From NCBI RefSeq assembly GCF_022965805.1, contig NC_133101.1, positions 12,623,069-12,687,068 on the forward strand: 64,000 nucleotides of DNA, read 5' to 3'. Within the stretch, counting starts at the first letter, position 1. Every line of letters begins with the position of its first letter. Origin of the DNA: Primulina eburnea (Eukaryota > Streptophyta > Magnoliopsida > Lamiales > Gesneriaceae). Position numbers and translations under genes: made by a program. The notes beneath the pieces are model-generated. The model saw only the letters and a program-made list of their open reading frames with translations. It had not been told where the DNA came from and did no database searches. Below, piece after piece: positions 23,751-37,829 of the stretch.

Positions 23751-25704
23751 TGTAACACCCAATTGATGGCTACATTATAGCATTAAATAAGCTGCTTAAA
23801 AGCCTTAAAACGTTCACTAAGGCATCCGCTCAACTTCTCTCTTCCCAACTATAAGTAAGATCCAAACTATAAGTAAGAGATCAAACAAAGATAAAAGAAC
23901 ACCGAAAAACCTCACAAAAATTCAAGAAGAAAAACTGCCAAATTCGAGGCTTTCAGCAGCAGATTTCGTGGCATTATTCTGTCCATTTTCGAGTAAAATT
24001 TCTAGTAGCAACCAAATGCTATATTTGAACTACAATCTAGAAACTCATATTCACGTTTGGAATCAAGAAAGACCAAAGTAATCGGGCTTATGTATTAAAA
24101 AAGTATAATCACGTATGATATTCTATACACGTATGATATTCTATGTTCCAGTTTTGAACAATTTCGTTTGAGCATGATTTATTCGTTTATGTCTTGTCTA
24201 AGCTTTATATGTTCCAAACATTGATATAATTCAATAAAAATTTGGAAAGCTATTATAAGATATGACCGCTATATGGTAGGATTATAACTGTTATATGACC
24301 TCTATATGATGAGATTATAATCATTGTATGGCCTCGTCACTTGAGTATTAACCTATAGGGGACATATATTAGTAAAATCGTGGAAATTAGATGAAATTTC
24401 AATGCTTCATGTTCAGGATATGATGACGATACGTTATGTCTTCCGTTAAGAAATGTTACGTTTAGAAAAAATATATGTATTTGTTATATATATCCGAACA
24501 ATCCCCACTTGCTGAGTGTTTCCCAATTAAATCACCCTTACCTCTCTCCCTATACAATACCAACAAACAAGTTGATGGACAAATCATGAGACGTCTGGAG
24601 CTGGTGAAGAAGCCACTTCCAAGAAAGATTATTTTCATATTTCAATTGTCATTTTACGTTTTAAGTTTTAATATTCTGTACTATTTGATTTCTTTCATGT
24701 TGTAAAGACAATGACGGATTATTTTATAAACTGGTTTGGTTATATATTGTATTACGAGCATGTTATTTTAAAATTATGTGATTGTTAAAAAACGAATGTG
24801 TCTGTACACCTAGGTCTCAGGACATGACATTTAAATGATATTAGAGCCAGCATGATCATAATCTGACTGAGATCCTAATATACAAAACGTGATAAGATGT
24901 CAAATTTTGCCAAAGGACCAGTGCATTCATATCCTTGACAATTATTTTCGAGGTAGTATATTAACCATCAATCAACGACCTAAAATCTAATTTATAGGCG
25001 TAATCAGAGTCTCATCAGATTTGACATCCTCTATTTTTGGTAACAATCTTACTTTTTGGTTTATTTATGCTCATCAATGATGCATTTAAGGGATAGAATC
25101 GTGACTAAAAACTTTTCTTCCTCACATATAAGTAACCCTCCCATTTTGCACAAAGAAGATCACACCGATTTAAGCATAAATTTTCTAAAATCTCGAGCAT
25201 GTTGCAACCATTTTCGAACATAATTTTGACAAAGTTTGAGCAAGAAATGGCGACCCAATATAAGACCATGAGTAACCTCGAACTCGAGATTTAGCAACTT
25301 AGAGGGACCTTCACTAGTTTTTTTTAGAAGTTACTATTCTAATAAAAAAAATTTACCTGCTTATATGTGTTGTTTGATTGTGGTGACACACATTCTTTTA
25401 TATCTAAGAGGTTCACTAAGAAATTAGGGGTTAAACCTAAAATGCTTGTTAAACCTTTTAGGATAGCAACACCTACTAGTAAGGCTATCGAAACCTTCGA
25501 GTTACATCGAGACTATAAAATCAGTAACAATATGAATACGTTCAATGCCGACCCGATTCAACTCTCAATGGTGGATTTTTACATCATTCTGAGAATGGAT
25601 TGTTTATCCAAGACTCATGCAATGGTAAATTTTTGGGGTTAGAATGTCAAATTCAAAACCAAGAAGAAATCATATACCATACGCCTCGGTCTCGGGGCGT
25701 GACA
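23751..25704 (+). mobile_element. Degenerate Ty3/gypsy remnant (copy 2)
   Basis: The 5' LTR spans 23751-24829 (TGTAACACCCAATTG to GACATGACA). A PBS relic follows, then about 0.8 kb of internal DNA with a protease relic, and a short 3' LTR end CGGTCTCGGGGCGTGACA finishing at 25704. Most of gag, RT, RNase H, integrase and the 3' LTR are missing. Confidence 0.65.
25367..25642 (+). pseudogene. Retroviral-type aspartic protease relic
   Basis: The 91-codon frame has DCGDTHSFIS in place of the usual D-S/T-G-A catalytic loop, then KKLGVKPKMLVKPF and VDFYIILRMDCL, matching the gypsy protease fold region (RVP_2-like) upstream of reverse transcriptase. The catalytic Gly-Ala context is lost and the frame ends at a stop after 91 codons. 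Related relics lie at 40715-40985 (2-nt deletion in the active-site region) and 61327-61602. It is a fossil, not a host gene. Confidence 0.65.
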
Positions 25705-25808
25705 TGTTGGTTTTATAATGAAAGTTCAAGGAAGAAAGAAGAAAGCTATGTTTTCATTTTCTAAATAAAAAACTAGTACATCGATTAGTGAGTAGTATTC
25801 TCCAACTA

Positions 25809-26630
25809 GAATAGCGACAGTTCAAGAAACACTGTCGCTATAATAGCGAAGTTTTTTCATAAACTGTCGCTAATATTGCGACTGTTTGATAAACCTGTCG
25901 TTATTTTGTGCGACGGGTTTTTTACCCGTCGCATTATCCGACGGTCTTGTATTCTACCCGTCGTTATTTTGTAGCGACGGTTGTATTAAAAACTATAGCT
26001 ATTATAGCGACGGTTTAAGGAAAACCATCGCTATAATAGCGACGGTTTTCATAAAACAGTCGCCGATCTAGATCGGCGACGGTTTTTGCAAAACTGTCGC
26101 CATAGTAGCGACGGTTATGCAACAACCGTCGCCGATCTAGATCGGCGATGGTTTTTACCAAAACTGTCGCTATAATCGCGACGTTTTGGTTGAACCGTTG
26201 CTATATAGCGACGGTTTTATTAAAAACCGTCGCTATAATTCTATATATACCGAGGTTCGCAGACATTTTTCGTCTATCTCTAGTAGTAGTTAAAATCTAT
26301 CAATTTTTCGAAGTTTCGATTTTTTAATTTTGTACTAACATTTTTTCGTATTTATTTCGTAGATTTGCTCGTTGGTACGATCTTCCAGCATTACGTGGAG
26401 CTGCATTTCTTCGCGCAAATCAGGTTTTAATTTTTTTTCCCCGAAAATTTACTACATAATTTTAATTTTTGCGTAGTAGTTTTTTTTATGCATTTTATGG
26501 TTACAAACCGTCGCTTCTTAAACAGCGGTTTTTTTTAAAAAATTGTCGTTTAATATAGCGACGGCTTTTTCAATTCCCTCGCTTAATATAGCGACGGCTT
26601 TTTCAATACCGTCGTGAACCTTTGGATGTT
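25809..26630. mobile_element. CACTA-like derivative (copy 2), left end deleted
   Basis: Palindromic GCGACGG/CCGTCGC arrays run at 25809-26240 and again at 26505-26615, around a conserved AT-rich core with GTTACGTGGAGCTGC-like sequence. Compared with 41046-41470, about 300 bp including the CACTA terminus is missing at 25807. Confidence 0.6.
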
Positions 26631-27530
26631 CAATTTTAAATTTTAATTTTGTTCAAATAAAATATTTTGACTTTTTATAATCATAATTTAAATTTCAAAG
26701 CTAGCTATTATAAATAGATAAATATATGTTTTCAATAGTTCAACTTTTAGAAATAGCTTCAATATCATCCATTATCACACTTTAAAGAAAGAAAGACATT
26801 TATCTTTTATGTTTATCTAACTTGGGTATTTGGTAAGAGTAAATTCACTCGCATCCAAGATTTCTTGCTCGAGGTGTTTAACCTTTTCCAAAAGCATCAT
26901 GAAGATCAATAAATACTTGTGAAGATTGAACGGGATAATGGTCAATTTTTTTATAGCTTTATAAAATGTGCCACCAATACCAATCATCAAACTTTCATAA
27001 TATCAATTATATGACAAAAAATAAAATAATATGTATATAATTAAAAATATTATATATTTATAAAATTGGTTCGGTTAGGACTTTTCACCAAAACTTTGAA
27101 TAAAACCAATTTTATCGATATGATTAGTTTTAAAACAAATATAAATCGATCGACTAAAAACCAAACCAACTATTTGATTTGGCTTTGGTTTCTACTCACC
27201 CCTAAATTGGGTAATGCATGAGATTGACTAATGTTTCAACTTCATTTCTTCAATGCTTGTTGCTTCCTCAATATCCATTGTTTTTGCCCTCAAAGCGAGA
27301 AATCCCTAAATCCACATAAAAATAAATATTTTTATTTTTTTAATAATATAAAATAGAAGATTTTTTTAGTCTTCTAGTCTAGTCTAGGAAATACAAATAC
27401 ATGTAGGTTATATGATGTAATTTGATTTGGACTATTCGAGATGTTTCACAAATTAGGTCGAAGCATCGAATCCGCTTCACTCCAAAATAATAAAACGCCG
27501 CTCTGCATTCTGTTTCAATTCTCTTCAACA
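26631..27530 (+). promoter_or_regulatory. Upstream region of gene copy 2
   Basis: It is the same AT-rich upstream DNA as 6948-7674, without the Cassandra insertion (the empty site reads TTTATCTTTTATG near 26808). No individual promoter element can be assigned. Confidence 0.4.
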
Positions 27531-30500
27531 ATGTCTTCCCGCTTCCAAGCAGCGGTGCTCGTATCAGCGCCTTGTTATTCGAACGCTGTTGCTTGGTCCG
27601 AAGAGAATCTGGTGGCGGTCGCTTCTGGTAGCCTCGTTACGATCCTGGTAATTGTTAACTTTTCAAAGTTTGATGATTTTAGTATTGAATTGCTTTGATG
27701 CAATTTTGCTGATTCGATGTATAGCATTTGAGTCTCAACATTGAAATTTCTCAACTTCAGAAGTACCTTGGCATTCAATCTGTTCTAGCTGAGTTTTTAG
27801 TTGATCAAGAATTTTGGGCTGTCAAGTGATTCTGTTAGTGTGAGGATTATGCAGATGACATTATTAACCATGTACTGACATGAACAAGAATCAATGACCA
27901 CTGATTCTGAGTCCAGTATTCTGTGATCCACCTGATGGGATCTGATCCCATGACTTAGGAAAGACAACTACTAAATCAATTGATTGCATATAATGTAATA
28001 ATATTTCTGAATAGCATGCTTATTTTTTAGCAGAAGATTTTTGCATTGTTATTGAATTTTAAACGCCAAATTTATGCTTACATTTTAATCTACCTGATCT
28101 TCATAACTGGTCTGGAAGCTATTTTATGTTGGAGTTCAATATAGGGTCTGATTTGAATTTGATAGAGAATCTTATAGTAGTTGGTCTATATAATTCATAT
28201 TACCTTACTTTTTATTTGTTTTTTAAAATTAGGATTTAATTTTATACTTTTTGATTTAGCCTTCGAATCACTAGTATATGCTTGTTGTTAACTTGGTTAG
28301 AATCCTGCTAAACCATCTGGAGCTGGATGTCGAGGTGTAATTTCTGTTCTCCCAAGCAAGCCTTTTTCCATTGGTTTCATAAATGCTGGAGGTACGTAGA
28401 ATCATATTAAAAAATGAATTTCATAGTTTCGAATGAGCTCATTGTATGTATGTATGTACACAATTTGGATGTCATTTGGATTTCTGGGTTTGTGGTTTTA
28501 CAGTGCAAATGAAAATTAATTTTGAGTTTAGGTTTCAAGTACTTTTTATTTTCTCAGGTCACTGCATTTGATTTTGTTTTCATTGTGTCACAGGGATAGA
28601 TTTTCTCTCTGGGTGCTTGTTGCCAATGCATGTGTCGCGGGATACACGGCCATGTGTTAGGTCAATTTCCTGGTCTCCTGCAGGTCTTGCTAGCAATGCT
28701 GGGTACTGATACCATTACCCCTGATCGAAGTTTTTGTTTGAGTATGTAACGCAAGTTGCCTCCCTGAATTAATTCTACATTTTGCTATGAATCGTGCAGT
28801 TGTTTGCTTGCTGTTTGCACCACTGGGGGACGCGTCAAACTTTACCGCTTTCCCTTCTGTGATTTTTCAGCTGAATGGATTGAGGTATTAAGTATTTTAT
28901 AAATGAAGCTTTCAGGAAGTAGTGGTGGCAGGACCAGAATTATGGTTCGAGCTTGCTGTCTCTTCAATTTAATAATCTTCCTGAACCAAAAAAAATGGTG
29001 AAAATTTTAGCAATGGAATTGTTTCAATTCTTTTGTCTATAGATGCTCTTAATTATGTTCTTACTGTTGGTTCTGTGTTGGCTATGAGCCCATGAGTAGA
29101 TTCATATTTGTGCTAATGTGTAAATTTGTTGTGTTAGTACTGGAGGGTTTGTTTATGTTTGGAGAGGCAATACCTAATCAACATTTCATTCAAAAAGAAT
29201 TTCATAGCCCTTCAAGTTTGTTGTATTTACGGTTTTGTTGCTTATGCATAATAAATGTCATGAATTTGGAATCTAGTATGTTATCTATGATTCCTAAATT
29301 TAATGTTTGTTTTTCACACATTTGCTAAAGTTATAATCTGAAATTTTCTAGGTTATGGACATATCAGAGATGATGTATAATTATCTTTCCAAGATAAATT
29401 TCGGATAGACTCAAATTATATCTTCAGAAAGTTTAGATGTGAGTTGGTTCTATCTTTCAACATTTTGCTGATTAGCGTTTCTTGCATATCCCCATATACT
29501 TTTCTAGATGAAATATTCTTGATGACATAACAATTAATGATATGAATTCCAACTATTCTTGGGGTTTTTTCTTTATACAGGTGATAGGGAGTCGAGATAA
29601 TGCAGAATCTGAATGCCCTAATGAGCCACCTGTATCTAGTTTAAGAAAGGAAAGAAAACGAAGGAGACAGAATGAAACTAATGTACTGCTAACTGCATTC
29701 ACTATCTGATTTAGTTTTATCATTTTATTCCATGACATGAACGTCCATACTTACTAAATTAGCTTCAATGCAACTACATGATCTGCTTTCAATTTGAAAA
29801 GTTGTGCATTTGATATATGCCATTACATTGAATGTGTTGCTATTTTTATTAGGTTGCCGCAAAAAAACTTGACAATGTAAAAGAAAAAAATACATGGGAA
29901 ATTATTCCCATATCTGTTTCTGAAGGGACACCTCTGAAGATCAAAGAATGCAATGTTCAACTAATAACGGCACAACAATATGCTTCTCGCAATGCAATGC
30001 TGACACCCCTTATTGTGGCTTGGTCACCGATTATGAGGACATCTGAAGATTGGGTTTCTATTCCTCATAACTTGTAGAACCCGTAAATCATTCTACGTAT
30101 AAGCCATGCATAATTCTAGATTTTTAAATTTAATTGACTTCATTGCATGATTATTTTAAATGCATTTATTTGAAGTTAATTATTTTATTATTTCAGTTCA
30201 GTAGTTGATTTTTAGCATTTCAGTTATTTCAGTGAGGCCGGACCGGAGTTGGAGTTTTGAGATAGAATTTAAGATTCGAGAAATATTTCTAGGAGTTTAT
30301 TTAACTAACAAGTAAGTTCATTTAAGTTAGAAAGGGAGGTTTGAGGATTTAATTTAATTATTTGAGGTGATTAAGAATTAATCCCATTTAAGTCGCATAA
30401 TTAAGAGGTTAGCTCACTAAATTAATTAAAGGATTAGTGAGGCTTTTAAGAGTTATTAATTTAGTCAATAAACAACACTCCCCATTCATTTTTAGAAGCA

Positions 30501-33500
30501 AAATTTCGGCCCCCTTAAGATGATAGCCTATCATTTGTCAACTCATCAACCTTTTGACCCATTCTTTGTTAAGCTAGCATGTAAACCTTTTAATTATTGA
30601 GCAACCTTAATTAATTAACTAATAAACATTATCCTAATCTAGATGGGCTTGTAATCCATCGGTCATCCCCCCCAAGAAGACTTGTCAAACAACCATCATA
30701 TTCAAATTTAATGAGGTGGGCTTGGTCTTGAGTTGAGATCCTATATTTGTGGATCTTGCCCCTCACCTTTCCAACCATCATTCCCCTCCCCCATGACTGA
30801 AATTCAGTGAGTTGAGAGTACAAATTTCGTGAGTCTTAGCTAGAGAAGAAGGCAAGAAAAATAGAGAGCAAGGAAAGGAAGCCACTCCGTCTCCTCCGCG
30901 CCGTATCGTTTCATTCTTTCGTTTTTCATTCAAACGAATCCAAGGCATGTATATACTTTTTCTAAACCTCTATCAAGTCATATTAGCAAGTATTTTTCAG
31001 TACATGATCAGATTTCATCATGCTAAAAACCGAAATTTTCAGTAGACACGTAACAAAAATTCTGCACAGATTTTTCTATCGACTTCCATGCTTCACGATT
31101 GGTATGTTTTGTTTCGCTTTCAGGGATGGATCGTTCCAGGGGCTCAAAGCTGATTATGGACATGTACTAGGACATGTTAGGGACATGTTAGAACGTTGGT
31201 TTCAGTCCCATGCTTGCTGTATGAACCGAATTGACAGCAAGTCCCCTAGGTGCAGAAAATGTGTTTCAAAATTTCAGTTTTTATGTCAAGGGGTTGGATC
31301 TGATCTTGGCTGCCCTAAGGGCTCTTAGCCATGGTTGGATCACTCCCCTAGCATGTCTAAGACCTGACTAAGGCGCCCTTTGGGGGCTTGGTCCATGGCT
31401 CATCGGTTTTTAAATAAACAACAAGAACAACCTCTGCCCTCTCGGTTTTCCTTCTTTTGACAGAAACATGTATTTCGAATTGTGGGGTTTGATGTGAATC
31501 TTGGTTGGCCTAGGGTCCTTAGGCACGGTTTACACCTTGCCCCTAGATGTCTAGATCGTGCCATGGTCAATGAAATGGCCACTGGAATGACACGAGACAA
31601 CAAGCGAAGCAAATCACACCACACGCGCATCAAATGTACTCTCGGTGGATCTTCTCGGTTGGTTGCTGGAATGGTGCGAATTATGACTGGCCGAAAGCCC
31701 TTAGCCATGGTTCAAATCATTCCTTAGGATGTTGGTAAGGGTCTCTGGTCGGTGGTTCACACCCCAATGGCCGAAAGACACGAAACCAACACAAGACGCA
31801 CGGGTGCGCAGCTGCTGGAAATTTACAGCAAGTTTCTGTGTCGTTTAGAAGGCTCGTCCGAGTTCTCGGTTGGCTTTTAGCTCATGGCCTTAGACTGGAC
31901 AGTGCCTAATCAAGTTAGGAAGGTCATGTTTTTGGCCGTTCGTCATTCGGATCATTTTTGAAGTCGTACGATAATTTACGGTGCGATGTGCCAAATTGAC
32001 TCTCGAAAGAGCGTTTCTTGTTTTGGCCTCCATTCCACATAGATTTCGACCATAATAATTTTAGGAGCATTATTTCATTATTTTCAGCGTATTTTAATCA
32101 TGACTATACGTCGGTTCAGTGTTGGTTCGGAGTCATGATTAAATATGAAGTCATTAGGCGTCATAGTCGCATCTTTTGAACTAAATTGCATAGTTGGTCA
32201 AGTTTAAGCTATTGCATATTTTTCGTGGCACAGTTAGGTTGCAGCGAGCCTGGGGGACGATCCGATCCAATCCAGTTGATAAAATAATACAGATTTTTCA
32301 TTATGCCATTTAATTATATTACGTTCATGAAAAACATAAAATGATTATTTTTGAGATTTATGCGATATGGTTTGTGGTTCATTCACTATGTGGGAGTATT
32401 ATTTTATACGGTCGCCAGTGACCGCTCAGTTCAGTTTGGTACCACCCGGTCGCCAGTGACCGGCCAGCTCAGTTAAGTTTCAGACTCCCCGGTAGTCAGT
32501 TACCGATCAGTTCAGCTTAGTGCAGTGGCCACAGGCGTAAAACATATTCTCAACAGAAAATTTTACCAGTTATTTCAGTACAGGGCTCCAAGGAGCAAAT
32601 ATTTTTACTGTGATTATCAGTCCAGTTATGCACGTATTATAATTGTTCAGTACAGATTATTTTCAGTATGAGTACAGATTATTTTCAGTATACCTCATGA
32701 CATGATATTTTATCCCATGCATATTTTACTTCAGATTTTACTCGTTACCTGCGATATATGCATGCTGAGTCTTTAGGCTCACTAGACTTGATTGTTGTAG
32801 GTACTGATGAGGCCAGGGCCGAGGACGGGGACCAGTGAGCCAGCTTGGGTCGGCAGTAGTGGCACCCGAGGACCTCAGCGCAACAGTTTTTATTTTTCCG
32901 CTAACAATTTTATCAGTCATTGGACAAATTTTAAATTGTTATTGTTGGCAACTTTATTTTTCTTCCGTTGCAATAATTGGAAACATTGAACTTGATTCAC
33001 CAGTGATTTTATGAATGAGGCCGTTTAAGTTCTTTTAAAAAGAAATTTTTTTAATTTTCCGCAAATTTTCAAAGTAAGGATTTTCAGGGCTTCACATAAC
33101 TCCTCGGGCTGCTGCTCTATTCTTGCTACTGGATTGAAATGTGGTCTAATTTCATTCTGGAGAATTGATGCACCAGAGAGTTATTCCATTATTACCCCTG
33201 AACTCCCATGTAAAACATCAAATGGTGGCTTTCTCAAGGCACATGATACATGCATCACATCTATTTGCTGGGCTTTATATGGCTCTGAAATTTCAAAACC
33301 TCAACTTCTTTTAGCGACGGGAAGTTCTAATGGGAGGTGAGTAAATAATTAACCTTTTTCTGTTTACGAAGCCAAAAGTCTAGCACATTTGCTTGACATG
33401 GGTTAGAACTACTGAATTATACACACACATACATATAAGGTTTACCTTTTATTTGATTATAACATTTAATTTTGTGACTTTACTCTTCTTTTTGTTTATA

Positions 33501-36368
33501 GAGTGAAGATTTGGTAGGTGAATATTAAGGAACTGCTGAAGTCATCTTGAACTATTCATGCTTCATTTTCTTTGCTGAGGGAGGTCAGCATATCCTGCTA
33601 AAAGTCTGCTACTTATCCTTTCAAAATTTAGACCAGCTACTTTGATTATATCTTATTTTGGAACTTGTGATTGCTCGTGTAATTAGATTATTACTGTTGA
33701 TTCAGCACCTGTCTCCATACTTTCATTTACTGCCCCCCTGCAAACACCACTAAATTTGTTCCTGGCTATTGGTAAAGGATCCGGATCATTTGAAGTGTGG
33801 ACCATGAATATGACCAGCCATGAATTTGAAATAATTGGCTGTTATAGTGCGCATGACCACATTGTAAGTTCTCAACACCTTTCTTGGCATATGGAATGGC
33901 ATATGATTTATCTTGTAAAATAACAATCAGGTCACTGGTTTAGCTTGGGCTTTTGATGGACTCTGCTTATACAGATGCAGCCAGGTAATAAATATTGAAG
34001 GAAGTGTCTTATTGATATAAATATGAATTTTAGTATTAAGGGAGTGTTAGTTCAACAGATATTAAAAGTTAAAAAATCCATGTTAATTGCTTTTGTTATC
34101 AAGTAATGCCTCAAGCAGAAAGCCTTGAGGTTGAAAAGCTTGGTAGCCGTCCAGATTATTCGATCAGTTCATGTATTACAGGACAACTCTATGAAAGCGT
34201 GGAATTTAGTTGGGAAAGCACTAAGGGAAATAAACATTCCTTCAAATACTCCTGGTTTGAATAGCTCCCCGGATGTATGCATTAATTTTTCATGTTTACT
34301 TCTATTTTAAATTTGCATATTTGTTTCCAATAGACTCTATATTTTCTCTGCAGGTTCCATATGTATATGATTCTTGCTTTGGTCAGGCAGTATCTCATGG
34401 GAGCTTGGCAATTGCCGTGGTATCATATTCCATCCGTCCATTCTCTTATAGTTGGAATGTCCATGAACTTATCCTAAATATTATACTAGTTTTTCTCTCT
34501 TATCAAATTTTAAGTCAAAATAATAAACTCACTCGATGTAGCGATTCAAGATTTGAAGAAAGAACTGAATTCTATTCATAGCATTTTGAGAAAACTCTTA
34601 GATAACATACCATCCAAAAAATTGATTTTTTACTTCTCTCATATTATGTTTCAGATGAAATTGGTCAATATCTTGTTTCTTGCCCTTTACAAAAATAGAG
34701 AAAATTTACTGAAAAAAAAAAAAAAGAGGAAAATAGAAAGATCGAAATTTCATCACTCCGAAACAGTAGTCATATAATAATACCTAGGAAAAGGAGCTTA
34801 GTTGACTAAAATAACTCTAAGCAATAGAATCTCTTGATCCTTTTCTTGCACTTGGTCACCTTTTACCTTATGCTGAATAGATGTCATTGATACCCCTGTA
34901 CTTAAATCTAGTTCTAAGAAGTTTGGTGTCTGTTATTTGCAGGCTCGAAGATTTGATTCTGATTTATTAAATCCCATGTACCAGGAAAGGTGAACTTTTA
35001 AAATTATATTTTCTAGTAACTAATTATAAAATAGCAACTGCCATGTGGATAGATGCTTTCGACAAACAAGCACCCACATTTCTTTAAAAGAAAATTTTGA
35101 TGATTTAGTCAAAAGCTGAATGGAAGCAATAAGAACTAACCGTTCAAACAGTTACCTATGTTTGATTAACCAATAAATGTTATTGTAATTTTACAGAACT
35201 CAGAAAGCTGCTATCGAGTTCCTTTGGATTGGAGGGCAGCAATTAGACACTTCCTCCAATATATGTTTTGATATTGATTTCGGATCATTTCCTGGTTTCC
35301 CTGAGGTATAATTAATTTGGTGGGAAAAAAACATATTATGGTCTTTGAGTCTGTGTGGGAGTTTCAGTGGGCTTCTGAACATTTGGGATATTGTGGCAGC
35401 CCTAGTGTCTTTCAAACAGTCGATACCAAACTATGTAGAGCATATTCTGCAAAAATGGTTGACATCTTATTTTGGATCCAATTTTGGCATTTGTACTACG
35501 TTCTTGTCTACGGCATTTAAAATTTTGCCCACTCTTTCAACCCGTAAGTTGCACCTCATCAATGTAATCATCAGGCATGTTGTGCTTAAAAATGATGAGG
35601 TGAGCGAGAGTAGAAAACACCAAGACTTGGAAAGATTCAGTAGTGCCATAGAGGAACAGACAAATGTATGGAAGGAGTTGCAGTTGTGCTGTGAAAATGA
35701 TCTACGGAGAAGACTTGTTGGTTTATATTTTTCTGCCATTTTAGATCTTTTGTCAGACGTGCCAACAAATTTTTGTGATGTTGGCTGTTGGCGTACTGAT
35801 GAATGGCCACAACTGGAGCACAATATCTCACTTCATGAGAAAATTGTCGAGGATGATTTAAAATTTCTTGTTGCCAAAGTTGGTAAAATCAAGAAGAGGT
35901 AATTCATGATGTTCTTATCTTTGTTGAACTTCTTTTGGTTCATTCATGCACACATACATAGAATAGCATCTTAAGATACTGTATCAATCTATTAGTTGAA
36001 GGCTGGTTTCATTCTTGCTTTATTAACAGAAGAGAGAGTTTTGAATATGAAGAACATTGCAGTTTTGTTCAGCAATTGTGCCATTTGAATCAATAGAATA
36101 CGCCATTTGTTCGGGAGTGAAGAATGGCAATGGAGTTGATCAAACCCATAAGCTACACCGGTGTTCTGTATCTATGCAACTTTGCCCTGCTAAATATTCC
36201 TTGTTTTGCATGTGTTGTCAAAGACGAGCTTCAAAGTTGGCACCTCTAATTTTTTTCACGATGCCTTTATACCCTTCCAATTTTAAAGCCTGAATATTTT
36301 GTCCCTTATGTGGGATACTTCTACAAAGATTACAGGCTGAATATTTACTCTCCTCATCTCCAGTATAA
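27531..36368 (+). pseudogene. TFIIIC 90-kDa-like WD40/zinc-finger protein, copy 2 (LTR in exon 7)
   Basis: All fifteen exons can be placed: 27531-27647, 28301-28391, 28594-28702, 28800-28884, 29352-29438, 29581-29682, 29853-33336 (interrupted), 33502-33583, 33687-33863, 33931-33984, 34182-34274, 34354-34419, 34943-34989, 35197-35898 and 36030-36368. Without the insertion they would give roughly 880 codons, close to the Arabidopsis homologue. Lesions: TAG at 29406-29408 (exon 5), a 3-kb solo LTR in exon 7, TAG at 33515-33517 and TGA at 33548-33550 (exon 8), TAA at 35309-35311 (exon 14), a 1-nt frameshift before the zinc-finger region in exon 15 (near 36061), and a deletion in exon 15 near 36290. 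Exon 9 keeps the frame that copies 1 and 3 have lost. Confidence 0.88.
30073..33096 (+). mobile_element. LTR-A solo LTR (3024 bp) inside exon 7 of copy 2
   Basis: It starts TGTAGAACCCG and ends GGGCTTCACA, with a perfect 5-bp target duplication TAACT at 30068-30072 and 33097-33101. It matches the LTRs at 43159-46129 and 51034-54058 but is visibly more diverged. The interior has been lost by LTR-LTR recombination. Two clean 38-bp units start at 32410 and 32448. Open frames inside are not supported. Confidence 0.93.
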
Positions 36369-37599
36369 CGAAATTCCTCTTTAAAAATGTCAATGAAAAG
36401 TCCGCCCTCTCGACTGAAATCCTCAGTCAGCAGCCCCTTACAATCTATGATTTATGACAGGCCTCTATCTCTGTCAGCAGGTCTGTGTTTCCAATTTTTC
36501 CTTCTGCGGTGCTTCTGTGAAAATCCACTGATATGTCCTATACATAATAACTACCATGGAAGGATGTTTATTCTATTAATTGGTAGGAAAAATATGGTTG
36601 GATATTTGAATTTCCTAGTATTTTGTATTTGTTATAGTAGGTGTCCAGCGAGCCAACTTGTGGCTTGGGTTTTTATTGGCTCTAATGTAAAACGATCTTT
36701 ATTTTAATAATATTTTAGGTTTTGTACAATTATGACATTTACTTCATCTGTTTACCCATGTAAGCTGCATAGATAAAGTCCTTTGGTGTTTGTGTGCAAG
36801 TGACTTAAGTAAAAATTCTTCTAGAAAACTTTGAAAGAAAATGCTATATTGCTTGAAAACTTGGTAGTTTACAATAAGAGCTTCACCCTATTTATATTAA
36901 TCTAATTTATACTTGTAGCTTTCTACAATGAAAGCGATACATATCAACTCTCTAGGAGGTTCTAAGATCTACACTATTCTAGTTAATTCCATTCTATACT
37001 ATTCTAAATGATTATTCTATCCACAAAAGATTTCACAGAAAACTCTTAATTGATGAAATATGGAGAATGTTTTAGAAGTGCTTGAACCTCTACAGAGCAC
37101 CTATTTAGAAGTTTTTGGAATGCACAAGAAGGTTCTGGTTCGTGATATTCCGCAACATCAATGAGTTCTAATAAAAATCTATTTATGAAATAATGGTTGA
37201 TCACTTTGCAAATAAAAATGCTAAGAAATCAATTTTTTATAGTTAATTGTAATAGAATGTCATTATTGTAAAGCTTAGTTTATGTGTTTAGTTAAGAAAA
37301 TTATCTTTATAGTATTGATTTTATATTGAAAATTGTGACATTAAACAAAAAATATCGATCTTACATTGAAAATTGTTAAGTTGAACCAAAAATTTACTAA
37401 CATTAAAAAGAATGCTGCTATGATGTCGAAAAAGTTAATATATTCAGCGTCGCATCAGCAATTTAACCAAAATAGCCGAACACTGATAGTTAGTGTACAA
37501 TGACCAAAATTTAACCTGTTAATAAACTAAAATTCAAAATAAACAATATTGGCTGATTAAAAAAGTTATTTTCCATAAATTTAAACACCAACACCTACT
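36369..37599 (+). other. 3' flank of copy 2, with copia LTR fragment at 36630-36782
   Basis: Downstream of the zinc-finger exon's stop this DNA carries the empty LTR-A target site (GACAGGCCTCTATCTC near 36460), the copia LTR fragment starting TGTTATAGTAGGTGTCC, and AT-rich DNA. No gene is seen. Confidence 0.65.
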
Positions 37600-37829
37600 T
37601 AGAGATGACAATTTTTCCCACGGATTTGGAGACCCACGGGGAAAACTCGAAACAGGGATCGGGGCGGGAAATCCCTGTACCCACGCCGTGTTGCCCCATT
37701 AATATTTTTGAAATGGGAACCGAACCCGAACCCGAAAAAACGAAGATCGTGACAGGTATAGGGGTAGGGATGTAATTCGAAGACTAGGATGGAGATAACA
37801 AACCCAACTCCACCCCATTGTCATCCCTC
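37600..37829. mobile_element. hAT-like MITE (copy behind gene copy 2)
   Basis: It has the same terminal repeats as 2129-2352 and a perfect CACCTACT target duplication at 37592-37599 and 37830-37837. Confidence 0.8.
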